Positions 33,824 through 43,070 of a stretch of DNA of 64,000 nucleotides are shown piece after piece; position 1 is the first letter of the stretch; every line of letters starts with the position of its first letter. Under the pieces are notes generated by a model. The model was not told the DNA's origin. It worked only from the letters and a program-made list of their open reading frames with translations, and searched no databases. A program made the position numbers and the translations under genes. This DNA is from Catonella massiliensis (lineage in GTDB: Bacteria; Bacillota; Clostridia; Lachnospirales; Lachnospiraceae), in the NCBI RefSeq assembly GCF_016651435.1, contig NZ_JAEPRJ010000001.1, positions 620,001 to 684,000 on the forward strand. The letters run 5' to 3'.

Positions 33824-34613
33824 TGAAGAATGGAAAATGAAATGCCCGATTGGATATTTATACTATTATGATAAATGTAATGAATTCATTATAGAATTAA
33901 ACCGAGAATTAGACAAATGGGAAGCTCCATTATTATTTTCATCTTATGTAGAGAAGAGTATTTATACAATACCCAAAGAAGTCAGCATGCTTTGGGTAAA
34001 GGGAAGGGTGATACCAAGCGGTAGACAGAACATCGGAAGCATATTGAAAAATCATAAAATGAAATCCTATGATGAGATGAAATTATTAGAACTATCCGGG
34101 GGAAGATGCTCGCAGGATAATTGTTATATCAAGAAAGTAGAATATGAAGATGTTCCTTTAGCTATTAGAAAGCGAAGTGAAGATAATGTACTGGAGTGTT
34201 TTACGTCAGGAGAATCTGATGTTATTTGTTTATTTGGGGATGATACTGTAAGGCGGATAGATTTAACGAAACTTGTGGATACAAATGGGAAACTAGCTTC
34301 AGTATTAAAGAATAAGGATGTATATAAGTCAGTAAAAGTGGGGGTTGGCGGTTATAGCATAACATTTAATGATTCTATTGAAATAGAAAAGTGGTTATTG
34401 TTAAAGTCAGGTAAGAAAATAAATGTTTCAGGTAAAGATTTGTATAGTTTTGTTGGTGATAATATAGTTGATACAGCAAAGGCTTGCGAAATTTTAGGCT
34501 GTTCAAAGCAGAATCTGACTTATCTAATTGACAAAGGAAGACTAAAGGCGATAAAGCCGAACTTAAAGGAGAATCTATTCTTTAGGGGAGACGTAGAGAA
34601 GAACAGCTGGTAA
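33801..34613 (+). CDS. HipS-like + DUF2442-like + HTH fusion, partner of the kinase
   Basis: A 270-aa protein with three parts. Residues 1-112 (YDEEWKMKCPIGYLYYY ... SMLWVKGRVIPSGRQNIGSIL ... LLELSGGRC) resemble HipA N-subdomain 1 / HipS, which neutralises HipT. Residues about 135-200 (DVICLFGDDTVRRIDLTKLV ... GYSITFNDSIEIE) fit DUF2442. Residues about 226-270 (VDTAKACEILGCSKQNLTYLIDKGRLKAI) are a MerR/excisionase-type helix-turn-helix. The order kinase first, antitoxin and DNA binder second and fused, differs from hipB-hipS-hipT. Domain assignments are by eye; the HTH is the surest. Translational coupling by a 23-base overlap fits a complex of both proteins. Confidence 0.7.
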   Translation: MKTYAIYDEEWKMKCPIGYLYYYDKCNEFIIELNRELDKWEAPLLFSSYVEKSIYTIPKEVSMLWVKGRVIPSGRQNIGSILKNHKMKSYDEMKLLELSGGRCSQDNCYIKKVEYEDVPLAIRKRSEDNVLECFTSGESDVICLFGDDTVRRIDLTKLVDTNGKLASVLKNKDVYKSVKVGVGGYSITFNDSIEIEKWLLLKSGKKINVSGKDLYSFVGDNIVDTAKACEILGCSKQNLTYLIDKGRLKAIKPNLKENLFFRGDVEKNSW

Positions 34614-34629
34614 TGCTACATTTTTTCTC

Positions 34630-34658
34630 TTGACATCTCGTTCGAATACATAGATAAT
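34630..34658 (+). promoter_or_regulatory. Promoter of the YesL-like gene
   Basis: TTGACA (34630-34635), 17 bases, GATAAT (34653-34658); 5' UTR about 40 bases. Confidence 0.65.
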
Positions 34659-34704
34659 TATATAGTTGTGAGACATTGTCAAAGTAGAAAAAGAGGTTAT
34701 TTTT

Positions 34705-35358
34705 ATGGGTAATTTATTTAATATGAACAATTTTTTCTTCCGCTTTATGGGGAAGCTTTTTGATACAGTGGCACTTAGCATAGTCTATGTTTTGGTCTGT
34801 ATTCCTATTGTGACCATAGGACCTGCTACCTCGGCACTCTATTATTCAACAGTTAAATCAATAAGGCGAGACAGGAGCTATCCTATCAAAGAATTTTTCA
34901 AGGCATTTAAGAGAGATTTTAAGCAAAGCTTCATAGTAGGGCTTATTCTTGTAGTAGTAGGACTGATTCTGTATGTGGACGTTAAATTTGCTATTAATTA
35001 CATAAAAAACAGCCTTACCTATATGCGCTACCTATACATTGTTATCGGTATAGTTATGTCATTTATAGCAATATATATTTTCCCGCTTATTTCAAGGTTT
35101 TCGTTAAAGCTCTCAGGGCTGTTTAGACTGTCATTTTATCTGGCGATAAGACATCTGCTTACAACGGTTGTTTCTATCATTTTGTTGTTTGGAAGCTTTG
35201 TTTTGGTATATATTTCAGCCGGACTTGCGATGCTGTTTATACCTGTGACTGTCAACCTCCTCATTTCTATAATGATGGAGAAGGTGCTCCAAAAATGCAT
35301 GGGCATGGTACAGACAGACGGAGAGAATGAGAATAAGGACGAATGGTATCTGGAGTAG
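34705..35358 (+). CDS. YesL/DUF624-family membrane protein
   Basis: A 217-aa integral membrane protein with about five membrane segments and the family start NLFNMNNFFFRFMGKLFD followed by IPIVTIGPATSALYYSTVK. YesL-type proteins of Firmicutes often sit beside sugar transporters; here the neighbour is glnN, 37 bases downstream, so the two may be co-transcribed. Function unknown. Confidence 0.85.
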   Translation: MGNLFNMNNFFFRFMGKLFDTVALSIVYVLVCIPIVTIGPATSALYYSTVKSIRRDRSYPIKEFFKAFKRDFKQSFIVGLILVVVGLILYVDVKFAINYIKNSLTYMRYLYIVIGIVMSFIAIYIFPLISRFSLKLSGLFRLSFYLAIRHLLTTVVSIILLFGSFVLVYISAGLAMLFIPVTVNLLISIMMEKVLQKCMGMVQTDGENENKDEWYLE

Positions 35359-35395
35359 AGAATTATCAGGAGTATTATAAGAAAAGAGGAAGAGT

Positions 35396-37513
35396 ATGTC
35401 CGAGGAAAAATTTGCGCTGCCAAGGGATTTCGCAAAAAATGTATTTAATGACGAGGTAATGAAAGACAGGCTCCCAAGTGATGTATACAAGGAGCTTAGA
35501 AAGACCATAGATAACGGCGAAGATCTTAACGAGAAGATAGCAAGGGCAGTAGCACATGCTATGAAGGCCTGGGCTATGGAAAGAGGGGCTACCCATTTCT
35601 CGCATTGGTTCCAGCCTATGACGGGGATTACCGCTGAGAAGCATGACTCCTTCCTAAAGCCTGAGGGCAAGGGCGGGATAATAATGCGCTTCTCAGGCAA
35701 GGAGCTTATTAAGGGAGAGTCAGATGCCTCGTCCTTTCCGTCAGGAGGCCTTAGGGCAACCTTTGAGGCGAGGGGCTATACAGCCTGGGATTGTACCTCT
35801 CCTGCTTTCTTAAAGGAGGATACAGCAGGTGTAACCCTCTGCATACCTACAGCATTTTGCTCATATACAGGTGAGGCACTTGACGAGAAGACTCCTCTGC
35901 TTCGCTCGATGGAGGCTATAAGCAAGCAGGCTACAAGGATTGCAAGACTTTTTGGAGATGAAGATGTTACGGGAGTGAGCTGTTCAGTTGGGCCTGAGCA
36001 GGAATATTTCCTTATAGACAGAGAAGATTACTTAAAAAGAGAAGACCTCCTCTTTACAGGCCGCACTCTATTTGGAGCTATGCCTCCTAAGACTCAGGAA
36101 CTTGATGATCACTACTATGGCAATATTCCTGAACGTATAGAGCTTTTTATGAAGGAGCTTAATGAAGAGTGTTGGAAGCTTGGTATCTACGCTAAAACCC
36201 AGCACAATGAGGTGGCTCCGGCTCAGCACGAAATGGCTCCTGTATTTACTACTGCAAATATTGCCACTGACCACAATCAGCTTGTTATGGAAACAATGAA
36301 GAAGGTGGCAAAGCGCCACGGGCTTGAATGTCTGCTTCACGAGAAGCCTTTTGCAGGTGTAAATGGTTCAGGAAAACACAATAACTGGTCTATAGTGACC
36401 GATACAGGGAAAAACATGTTGGATCCAGGCAAGACTCCGCACGAGAATGTGCAGTTTATGCTTGTGCTTGCCGCTATAATAAAGGCTGTGGATGAAAATG
36501 CCGTACTTTTAAGGCTTTCAGCTTCAAATCCCGGGAATGAGCATAGGCTTGGTGCAGATGAGGCACCTCCTGCCATTATATCCATTTTCCTTGGAGACCA
36601 GCTTGAAGACCTTGTTGAGCAGATAATAGAGACTGGAGAAGCTACTTCGAGCAAGCAGGGAAGGAAGCTTGATATCGGCGTACACAGCCTGCCAAATCTC
36701 TTCTTGGATGCAACTGATAGAAACAGAACCTCTCCTTTTGCATTTACAGGTAATAAGTTTGAGTTTAGAATGGTGGCTTCGTCAATGTCAATTGCAGGAG
36801 TAAATACCGTACTCAATACTATAGTTGCAAGTGTATTTAGGGACATGGCTGACAAGCTTGAAAAGGCAGAGGACTTCAATCAGGCTGTACACGACCTCAT
36901 CATAGACACCCTGACTGAGCATAGGAGAATCATATTTAACGGAAACGGCTATTCAGAGGAATGGGTGAAAGAGGCCGCAAGGCGTGGACTTCCTAATACA
37001 AAGTCAATGGTGGAGGCAATTCCGTCACTCATTGATGACCACACTATAGAAGTATTTGCGAAGGAAAAGGTGTTAAACCGCACTGAGCTTGAGTCCAGAG
37101 CTGAGATTCAGTATGAGAAATACACAAAGACCATCAACATAGAGGCGAAGACCATGATTGATATGGTAAGGAGGCTTTTCATCCCTGCTGTCATTAAGTA
37201 CCAGACTGTACTTGCAAAGGCGATAAATGAGATGGAAAGTACAGGCTTGGAACTTGAGTGCTCTATGCAAAAAGATTTACTTAAGAAGGTTTCATCACTT
37301 CTTGCTGCCGCTAGTAATCAGGCAGATGAGATGGAAAATATGATAATAGATGCAAAGAAGCTTCCTGAGGGCAAGGAGCAGGCTGAAGCATTTAACACTA
37401 AGGTAGCTCCGGCTATGACAGAGCTTCGTGAGAGTATTGACAGTCTTGAGGTTATTGTTGGCAGGGACTATTGGCCTGTACCGACATACAGTGATATATT
37501 GTTTGAAGTTTAA
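35396..37513 (+). CDS. glnN: Glutamine synthetase type III
   Basis: A 705-aa ammonia-assimilating enzyme of the large GSIII class (about 700 residues, versus about 450 for GSI). Metal and substrate motifs: [48 protein letters not shown]. The long C-terminal helical region is typical of GSIII. RBS AGAGGAAGAG. Its regulators (GlnR or PII) are not visible nearby. Confidence 0.98.
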   Translation: MSEEKFALPRDFAKNVFNDEVMKDRLPSDVYKELRKTIDNGEDLNEKIARAVAHAMKAWAMERGATHFSHWFQPMTGITAEKHDSFLKPEGKGGIIMRFSGKELIKGESDASSFPSGGLRATFEARGYTAWDCTSPAFLKEDTAGVTLCIPTAFCSYTGEALDEKTPLLRSMEAISKQATRIARLFGDEDVTGVSCSVGPEQEYFLIDREDYLKREDLLFTGRTLFGAMPPKTQELDDHYYGNIPERIELFMKELNEECWKLGIYAKTQHNEVAPAQHEMAPVFTTANIATDHNQLVMETMKKVAKRHGLECLLHEKPFAGVNGSGKHNNWSIVTDTGKNMLDPGKTPHENVQFMLVLAAIIKAVDENAVLLRLSASNPGNEHRLGADEAPPAIISIFLGDQLEDLVEQIIETGEATSSKQGRKLDIGVHSLPNLFLDATDRNRTSPFAFTGNKFEFRMVASSMSIAGVNTVLNTIVASVFRDMADKLEKAEDFNQAVHDLIIDTLTEHRRIIFNGNGYSEEWVKEAARRGLPNTKSMVEAIPSLIDDHTIEVFAKEKVLNRTELESRAEIQYEKYTKTINIEAKTMIDMVRRLFIPAVIKYQTVLAKAINEMESTGLELECSMQKDLLKKVSSLLAAASNQADEMENMIIDAKKLPEGKEQAEAFNTKVAPAMTELRESIDSLEVIVGRDYWPVPTYSDILFEV

Positions 37514-37520
37514 GATGAAT

Positions 37521-37562
37521 AAATGCATAAATATCCGTTTAGGAAAGATATTTATGCATTTT
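37521..37562 (+). terminator. Terminator of glnN
   Basis: AAATGCATAAATATC (37521-37535) pairs perfectly with GATATTTATGCATTT (37547-37561), ending in TTTT. Confidence 0.85.
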
Positions 37563-37737
37563 ATCTTCTAAGAGCAGGTGTCAAAGGATAATTAATATTT
37601 TTGCAAGGTGATTGCATATATATTTATCTTTTATACTTGTGATGTGGTTGTTAAAAGTTAATAAATCCTCTTGCAGGCAAGCTTGCATCGAATTTCTATA
37701 CTTTTGGCACTTGTATTAAATATATTAGGGGTAAGTT

Positions 37738-38295
37738 ATGAATATTGTTGATATATTGGTTATTGGAGTAGGGCTTTCTATGGATGCCTTTGCGGTATCC
37801 GTATGTAAGTGCTTAGCTATGAAAAAGATGGATATAAAGAAGGCTCTTGTCTGTTCGCTCTACTTTGGAGTATTTCAGGCACTGATGCCGCTTATAGGCT
37901 TCTTACTTGGAAGCGGATTTAAGAATGTGGTTAGCTCCATTGACCATTGGATAGCCTTTGTGCTTCTTGGTATCATAGGCATAAATATGATAAAGGAGGC
38001 GAAATCCTGTGACGTTGTAAATGACTCTATGGATGTAAAGACTATGCTGACACTTGCGGTTGCAACCAGTATAGATGCCCTCGCCATAGGAGTTACCTTT
38101 GCCTTTCTTAAGGTAAGTATAATTCCTGCGGTATCCATCATCGGTCTTATTACCTTTGTCTGTTGCTTCATTGGAGTTAAGCTTGGAAGTGTATTTGGAG
38201 AAAAACTAAAGTCCAAGGCAGAGATAATGGGTGGAGTCATGCTCATACTTATTGGCACTAAGATACTGATAGAGCATCTGTTCTTTCAGGGGTAA
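37738..38295 (+). CDS. mntP: Manganese efflux pump MntP
   Basis: A 185-aa membrane protein of the MntP (YebN) family with six membrane segments and the two duplicated half signatures [12 protein letters not shown] and [15 protein letters not shown], whose acidic residues bind Mn2+. RBS AGGGG. The 175 bases upstream contain a GCAAGCTTGC palindrome (near 37677), but I could not recognise a yybP-ykoY manganese riboswitch there. Confidence 0.96.
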   Translation: MNIVDILVIGVGLSMDAFAVSVCKCLAMKKMDIKKALVCSLYFGVFQALMPLIGFLLGSGFKNVVSSIDHWIAFVLLGIIGINMIKEAKSCDVVNDSMDVKTMLTLAVATSIDALAIGVTFAFLKVSIIPAVSIIGLITFVCCFIGVKLGSVFGEKLKSKAEIMGGVMLILIGTKILIEHLFFQG

Positions 38296-38314
38296 TGAAT
38301 ATAAAAACAGAAGA

Positions 38315-38352
38315 AAAATCACTCCGACCGGAGATAGTCTGGAGTGATTTTT
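38315..38352. terminator. Bidirectional terminator between mntP and the DUF2500 gene
   Basis: AAAATCACTCC (38315-38325) pairs with GGAGTGATTTT (38341-38351), with A and T runs on the two flanks, so it serves both convergent genes. Confidence 0.85.
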
Positions 38353-38372
38353 ACTGTTTAATTAATATGGAG

Positions 38373-38756
38373 TTAATATCTTCTTTCAAAACCTAAATAT
38401 CTGCTTCCCTGATGTTCAAGAATACCGCTGTCTCCTTCTATTAATGTACCATATTCATAATCGTTTACTTGAAATTCCTGTCTGCTGCCCGCTTCAAATT
38501 CAAATGTAATGAAATAATCGGTGGTTGTATGCCCGCCCTGCATTCCATGTACGCTTGTTCTTTTTGATATAATCTTAGCCTGCGATTTTAATCTTGGCGC
38601 AGCATCATTTATTGCTTTTGTTCGAAGCATGGTTACGGCAGAAGCTATTATTACAAAAATAATTATTGCAAATACTATAACAAACATAAATGGCAGTATG
38701 CTAAAAATAGTAAAACCCGTATCCGAAAACCAATCATCACTAAAAAAATTAAGCAT
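38373..38756 (-). CDS. DUF2500-family membrane protein
   Basis: A 127-aa protein with one strong membrane segment (about 19-45) and a C-terminal cytoplasmic or surface domain: AKIISKRTSVHG ... YFITFEFEAGSRQEFQVNDYEYGTLIEGDSGIL. This fits DUF2500, of unknown function. RBS AGGAGG on the minus strand. Monocistronic. Confidence 0.85.
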   Translation of the reverse strand: MLNFFSDDWFSDTGFTIFSILPFMFVIVFAIIIFVIIASAVTMLRTKAINDAAPRLKSQAKIISKRTSVHGMQGGHTTTDYFITFEFEAGSRQEFQVNDYEYGTLIEGDSGILEHQGSRYLGFERRY

Positions 38757-39094
38757 AAATTCCCTCCTAAATTAGTTTAGTACTATTTAAATATAGTATT
38801 TATATGTTATTCAGACTGTGTTATAAATACTAATTTGCCTAATACTTAGCTGAATTCGTCTATACAAAGGCTGATTTATATAGGAAAAGTGCAGTTAAGT
38901 ATTCTACTATTATAATTATACCACCAATATATTTAAAAATCATTAAGGAATTCTGAAAAATCACACAGTATAACTATTTAAAACTAATGAATATTTATAC
39001 AAAATTTCTCTTTAAATATTCATATAACTGTGCTATAATCTCCGTATAACGCAAAGCAAATGAAGAATATTTATTCACAGAGAGGAGATACACT
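38757..39094 (+). promoter_or_regulatory. A+T-rich intergenic region with the promoter of the amino-acid ABC operon
   Basis: TTTAAA (39011-39016), 17 bases, TATAAT (39034-39039), then a 5' UTR of about 50 bases ending in GAGAGGAG. Nothing else is recognised; a 10/15 CodY-like word at 38947 is too weak to call. Confidence 0.5.
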
Positions 39095-40090
39095 ATGAAA
39101 AAATCAGTTAAACTTGTTGCAGCCTTAACCCTTACCTTAGCCACTATGCTTACTGCCTGTTCAGGAAGCTCTACTAAGACAGACAGTGCAAAGAGTGCTT
39201 CAAAGACAGGCTCGGTTACAACATCGACAGCCAAGATAAGCAGTGCCACAACTACAGAAAGTGCTGGCGCAGGAAGTAGCACAACGGCTAATACGTCTGG
39301 AGCAACGAAGCTTGATCTTTCAAATATTACAGGTGAAGGAGACAAGCTTGACAAGATTCTTAAGGCAGGAGTTATAACCTGTGCAACCAGTCCTGACTTT
39401 GCTCCCAATGAATTTATAGATATAAGCAGCGGTGAAACCAAGTATGTAGGCTGTGATATGGACCTTGCTCAGTATATAGCTGACAGCCTCGGAGTAAAGC
39501 TTGAGATTGTGCCTATGAAGTTTGATGCGATTAAGGCTGCAGTTACCACTGGTCAGGTAGACATGGCAATAGCAGGGCTTGCTTATACAGAGGATCGTGC
39601 GAAGAATATGCAGCTTTCAGACCTTTTTGGTAATACAGATGCGGATGAAGGTCAGGGAATTGTTATTCTTAAAGAAAATGCAGATAAGTTAAAGACTGCT
39701 GATGATTTTGCTGGAAAGACAGTACTTGCTCAGAATGGCTCAGTACAGTTTGACCTAACAACAACGCAGCTTCCTAAGGCTAAATGCACTCCTGTTGCAG
39801 ATGTAAATAATGGAGCGATGGAGATTATGACTGGTCAGGCTGATGGACTTACACTTGATCTTGCAGTTGCAAAGGTAATGATTAACACTCACAAAGAGCT
39901 TGCTATCAGTGATTTTCAGTTTGAGTATGAATCAAAAGGGAATGTTATTGGCTGTACAAAGGGTGAGACCAAACTCGTAAATGCTATAAATCAGATTGTT
40001 AAAGAAGTAAATGATAAGGGGCTTTATAAGCAGTGGAAGGATAAGGCTGTAGAGCTTGCTAAATCACTAGGAGTAGAGGTTAATAATTAA
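39095..40090 (+). CDS. Amino-acid ABC transporter, substrate-binding lipoprotein
   Basis: A 331-aa lipoprotein: signal peptide with lipobox LTAC (Cys near 22), a Ser/Thr-rich linker (about 23-75) that spans the wall, then a family-3 solute-binding domain (ITCATSPDFAPNEFID, GCDMDLAQYIADSLGVKLEIVPM, GQVDMAIAGLAYTEDR). Family 3 binds polar amino acids or cystine; the exact ligand cannot be read. First gene of a three-gene operon; its stop overlaps the permease start (TAATG). Confidence 0.95.
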   Translation: MKKSVKLVAALTLTLATMLTACSGSSTKTDSAKSASKTGSVTTSTAKISSATTTESAGAGSSTTANTSGATKLDLSNITGEGDKLDKILKAGVITCATSPDFAPNEFIDISSGETKYVGCDMDLAQYIADSLGVKLEIVPMKFDAIKAAVTTGQVDMAIAGLAYTEDRAKNMQLSDLFGNTDADEGQGIVILKENADKLKTADDFAGKTVLAQNGSVQFDLTTTQLPKAKCTPVADVNNGAMEIMTGQADGLTLDLAVAKVMINTHKELAISDFQFEYESKGNVIGCTKGETKLVNAINQIVKEVNDKGLYKQWKDKAVELAKSLGVEVNN

Positions 40091-40764
40091 TGGGAATTTT
40101 TAAGAATATAGTTTTTTTGATAGAAAAATATGGTAATTTATTTTTAATAGGTACAGGATATACTCTGCTATTAAGCCTTATAACCGTATTTTTTGGAACA
40201 ATATTAGGCTCTGTATTGGCTATGCTTAAAAATAACAGATTCCAAATTATAAGGTCTATTGTAACAGCTTATATAGAGATAGTCAGAGGGACACCTATAC
40301 TTTTACAGCTTTACATATTTAAGTTTATGTTACCGGCAGCTTTTCCGTCATTTAAGCCATCCACCTTTGTATGCATACTTGTAGCACTTATATTGAACTC
40401 GGCCGCCTATGTATCCGAGGTAATCCGCTCAGGTATAGAAGCTGTAGACAAAGGACAGACTGAGGCGGCAAGGTCGCTTGGACTTAGTAAAAGGCAGACT
40501 ATGCTTAAGATAGTATTGCCTCAGGCTGTAAGATATATTCTTCCTGCTCTTGGCAATGAGTTCATTATGATGATTAAGGAAACCTCTCTTGCGTCTGTAT
40601 TCTTTGTGGGAGACCTTATGACTCAGTTCCAGACCATATCAGGAGCAACCTTCCTAACAATGGAACCGCTTATTATAATCGGTATCATATATTTTGTACT
40701 TACATTCAGCCTCTCTAAAGGAGTTGCTGTACTTGAAAGGAGGATGAAGGCAGGTGAGCGCTAA
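40090..40764 (+). CDS. Amino-acid ABC transporter permease
   Basis: A 224-aa His/Glu/Gln/Arg/opine-family permease with about five membrane segments and the EAA loop [24 protein letters not shown]. Overlaps the preceding gene by one base and the ATPase gene by 11 bases. Confidence 0.96.
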   Translation: MGIFKNIVFLIEKYGNLFLIGTGYTLLLSLITVFFGTILGSVLAMLKNNRFQIIRSIVTAYIEIVRGTPILLQLYIFKFMLPAAFPSFKPSTFVCILVALILNSAAYVSEVIRSGIEAVDKGQTEAARSLGLSKRQTMLKIVLPQAVRYILPALGNEFIMMIKETSLASVFFVGDLMTQFQTISGATFLTMEPLIIIGIIYFVLTFSLSKGVAVLERRMKAGER

Positions 40765-41503
40765 TAATAATGAATATTTAATAGATGTTGTTAATTTACA
40801 TAAAAGCTTTGGAGACCTTAAGGTGCTTAAAGGAGTGACTGAGCATATCAAAAAGGGTGAGGTAGTATCTATAATCGGGCCATCAGGAGGAGGGAAGTCT
40901 ACCTTTCTTCGTTGCCTTAATCTCCTTGAAGTGCCTGATAAGGGTGAGATATATTTTGAGGGAACCAATATAACTGATAAATCGGTAAACATAGATATCC
41001 ACCGTCAGAATATGGGCATGGTATTTCAGCATTTCAATGTCTTCCCACATCTTTCAGTTGGTGAAAATATCACTCTTGCTCCCACCTTACTTGGTAAGAA
41101 AAACCCTAGGGAAGCTAAAGAAAAGGCAAGGGAGCTGCTTAATAGAGTAGGGCTTCTTGAAAAATATGACGAGAAGCCGAACAAGCTCTCAGGTGGTCAG
41201 AAGCAGAGGCTTGCAATTGTAAGAGCCCTTGCAATGGAGCCTGATGTAATGCTCTTTGATGAGCCCACCTCAGCCCTTGACCCTGAGATGGTGGGAGAGG
41301 TGCTCTCTGTTATTAAAAGCCTTGTAAGCGAGGGTATGACAACGGTAATAGTAACCCACGAAATGGGCTTTGCAAGAGAGGTCTCCGACAGGGTTCTCTT
41401 TATGGACGGCGGCATCATAGCAGAAGAAGGAAGACCTGAAGAGATATTTGGAAGCCCTAAGAATGAAAGAACTAAGGACTTTTTAAGTAAGGTGCTTATG
41501 TAA
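40754..41503 (+). CDS. Amino-acid ABC transporter ATPase (GlnQ type)
   Basis: A 249-aa ATPase: Walker [11 protein letters not shown]-loop MVFQHFN, signature LSGGQKQR, Walker [16 protein letters not shown]-loop THEM. Start is GTG at 40754, nine bases after AGGAGG inside the permease gene. Completes the polar amino-acid importer. Confidence 0.97.
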   Translation: MSANNNEYLIDVVNLHKSFGDLKVLKGVTEHIKKGEVVSIIGPSGGGKSTFLRCLNLLEVPDKGEIYFEGTNITDKSVNIDIHRQNMGMVFQHFNVFPHLSVGENITLAPTLLGKKNPREAKEKARELLNRVGLLEKYDEKPNKLSGGQKQRLAIVRALAMEPDVMLFDEPTSALDPEMVGEVLSVIKSLVSEGMTTVIVTHEMGFAREVSDRVLFMDGGIIAEEGRPEEIFGSPKNERTKDFLSKVLM

Positions 41504-41518
41504 ATGACATAGTGATGA

Positions 41519-41548
41519 GAGGTTAGGCTTTATGCTTGGCCTCTTTTT
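41519..41548 (+). terminator. Terminator of the amino-acid ABC operon
   Basis: GAGGTTAGGC (41519-41528) pairs with GCTTGGCCTC (41534-41543), three G-U pairs, then five T. Confidence 0.8.
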
Positions 41549-41555
41549 GCTTAGT

Positions 41556-41584
41556 TTGAATTAAGATGTGGGATATAGTATAAT
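41556..41584 (+). promoter_or_regulatory. Promoter of the small membrane-protein gene
   Basis: TTGAAT (41556-41561), 17 bases, TATAAT (41579-41584). Initiation would fall just before the ACTCGGTT repeats. Confidence 0.65.
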
Positions 41585-41594
41585 TAAAATGATT

Positions 41595-41627
41595 ACTCGG
41601 TTCAAACCGAGTCGGAGGTAACCGAGT
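41595..41627. repeat. Three half-site repeat at the transcription start
   Basis: ACTCGGTT (41595-41602), CA, AACCGAGT (41605-41612), eight bases, then AACCGAGT again (41620-41627). The first arm can pair with either later copy, so RNA could switch between two hairpins; on DNA it is an operator-like array of three half-sites. Confidence 0.7.
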
Positions 41628-41653
41628 AAAGATAATTAAGGAGGATAATAGTT

Positions 41654-41851
41654 ATGAGTAAAAAATATCTATATGCAATAACTTTTCTTCAATTATTTGT
41701 GTCTGTTACAGGAATAGCACTAATAATAATGAATTTACTTGGAATCCGCAATACTGATAATTTATTCATGTTTATATTTTTGACAATTTTAGCGATTACT
41801 CAGAGTATAGACAATATCGCTAAAATTAGAGATAAAAGTCATAACCAATGA
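41654..41851 (+). CDS. Small two-segment membrane protein
   Basis: A 65-aa protein with two hydrophobic helices (about 8-29 and 37-52) joined by a short IRNTDN turn and a charged tail. AAGGAGG precedes the ATG and a good promoter lies upstream, so it is probably real. Family not recognised. Confidence 0.65.
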   Translation: MSKKYLYAITFLQLFVSVTGIALIIMNLLGIRNTDNLFMFIFLTILAITQSIDNIAKIRDKSHNQ

Positions 41852-41930
41852 TGACTAGGAATGAACAAGGAAAAGGACACTGTTTTTATATATATATTCT
41901 TTTAAGCTCACTCGTGAAGTTAGGATTTTT

Positions 41931-42140
41931 TTGAAAAAATATAATAGTTTTTTCGAAGAGAATAGTATCGAGAGTGCAATTTGCAATACAGCTCTTAATG
42001 GCCAATATGATTATAGCTTTATAGAGAAAGAAACCGGGAACTGTATATTATATATTATAACTCATGAGGGAGAAGTCTTTTTAAGAAAAGATATTTACAA
42101 TAAGTATTCGGAGATTTTTTCTGAAAATAGCGTTTTGTGA
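41931..42140 (+). CDS. Small hypothetical protein
   Basis: A 69-aa, soluble, acidic protein (YNSFFEENSIESAICNTALN ... ITHEGEVFLRKDIYNKY) starting at TTG. The RBS (TTAGGA) is weak and no family is recognised. Lies in a run of small genes before the toxin-antitoxin pair. Confidence 0.4.
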   Translation: MKKYNSFFEENSIESAICNTALNGQYDYSFIEKETGNCILYIITHEGEVFLRKDIYNKYSEIFSENSVL

Positions 42141-42161
42141 ATAATTAAGAAGGGCGGTAAT

Positions 42162-42275
42162 TTGACACCACCACATTCGGAAGAACTTGCATTAGAATAC
42201 ATCAAAGAGGCTGTAAGTTTGGAAGCAATTGAAAAATATAAAAATTGGATGGAATTTGTGAAAAAGGGGAATTAA
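42162..42275 (+). CDS. 37-residue ORF, possibly a gene fragment
   Basis: TTG start after AAGGGCGG; the peptide TPPHSEELALEYIKEAVSLE... is helical and acidic. It may be a small gene or the remnant of an antitoxin-like gene. Confidence 0.3.
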   Translation: MTPPHSEELALEYIKEAVSLEAIEKYKNWMEFVKKGN

Positions 42276-42315
42276 AAGATGTATCATTTCCGTAAATGCA
42301 GATGAAATTGATTGT

Positions 42316-42594
42316 TTATTTATCAAATAAATCGGAATGTGTACCTGTTCTGGATGCGGTTAATATAAGTTCGGAATTATTTATTGCATATATCAGTAGC
42401 CAGTCTGGGAGGATATGACATTCTCTAAAACCTGCATAATTACCAACCAAGGCGTGGTCGTGGTATTTTTCTTCTAATTTTTTTTCGGACAAAAGTTGTT
42501 CAAGAACAGTTTCAAGAAGTGAAATATCATAACCACGCTTTTTAATTCTTTTATAGTCTTTACGAAATGTGCCAGTAGTTACAAGTTTAAGCAT
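42316..42594 (-). CDS. yafQ: YafQ-family mRNA interferase toxin
   Basis: A 92-aa RelE/YafQ-type toxin that cuts mRNA on the ribosome. Family signature: FRKDYKRIKKRGYD, LSEKKLEEKYHDHALVGNYAGFRECHILPDWLLIY, TASRTGTHSDLF. The catalytic His pairs and C-terminal His/Asp positions look intact. Lies 2 bases after its antitoxin gene. Confidence 0.95.
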   Translation of the reverse strand: MLKLVTTGTFRKDYKRIKKRGYDISLLETVLEQLLSEKKLEEKYHDHALVGNYAGFRECHILPDWLLIYAINNSELILTASRTGTHSDLFDK

Positions 42595-42596
42595 AG

Positions 42597-42884
42597 TTAA
42601 TCGTCCTCCCTGTTAAGTTCATCAAATAATTCATTTACGGAATTATAACGTTTAGCAGGAAGCTTTCCTGACATTATCATTTTGGCCTCATTTATTGCAG
42701 CCTTAGTTTCAGAATTAAAGTTAGGCTGTTTCAGTTCAAAAGGAAGGCCGCCTTCCATTATTGATTTATGAAGAAAAATATTTATAGCATCTGTAATGGT
42801 AATACCGAAACTTGAAAAAAGTTTTTCTGCGGTTGCCTTTGTCTCAGGCTCAATGCGGATATTGATATTTGCAGTCTTTGCCAT
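42597..42884 (-). CDS. dinJ: DinJ/RelB-family antitoxin
   Basis: A 95-aa ribbon-helix-helix antitoxin: NINIRIEPETKATAEKLFSSFGITITDAINIFLHKSI at the start, toxin-wrapping C-terminus. AGGAGG before the ATG. With YafQ it binds its own promoter. Confidence 0.95.
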   Translation of the reverse strand: MAKTANINIRIEPETKATAEKLFSSFGITITDAINIFLHKSIMEGGLPFELKQPNFNSETKAAINEAKMIMSGKLPAKRYNSVNELFDELNREDD

Positions 42885-42909
42885 AGACTTTACCTCCTTA
42901 TTTTAGTCG

Positions 42910-42938
42910 ATTATATCACGTTGTATGAACAAACGCAA
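42910..42938 (-). promoter_or_regulatory. Promoter and operator of dinJ-yafQ
   Basis: On the minus strand TTGCGT (42938-42933), 17 bases, TATAAT (42915-42910). TTGT-ATGA-ACAA (42921-42932) is an inverted repeat in the spacer, a plausible site for the antitoxin. Confidence 0.6.
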
Positions 42939-42963
42939 TACAAAATGGCAAAATTATCATATA

Positions 42964-43014
42964 AAAATCTCCTAATAATATTCCCTTGGTGAGTCCTGAA
43001 AATATTATTAGGAG
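42964..43014 (-). terminator. Terminator of the ArsB/NhaD-type permease gene
   Basis: CTCCTAATAATATT (42969-42982) pairs perfectly with AATATTATTAGGAG (43001-43014); on the minus strand five T follow. Confidence 0.85.
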
Positions 43015-43070
43015 CGGCTATTATTTGAAGCTATATTTATCTAACAAAAGTATAAACTAAGCAGTATTTC

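Noticed and set aside
37563..37737. Manganese (yybP-ykoY) riboswitch upstream of mntP
   Set aside because: The conserved loop sequences of that riboswitch are not visible.
38947..38961. CodY-like box upstream of the amino-acid ABC transporter
   Set aside because: Only about 10 of 15 positions match; expected by chance in A+T-rich DNA.
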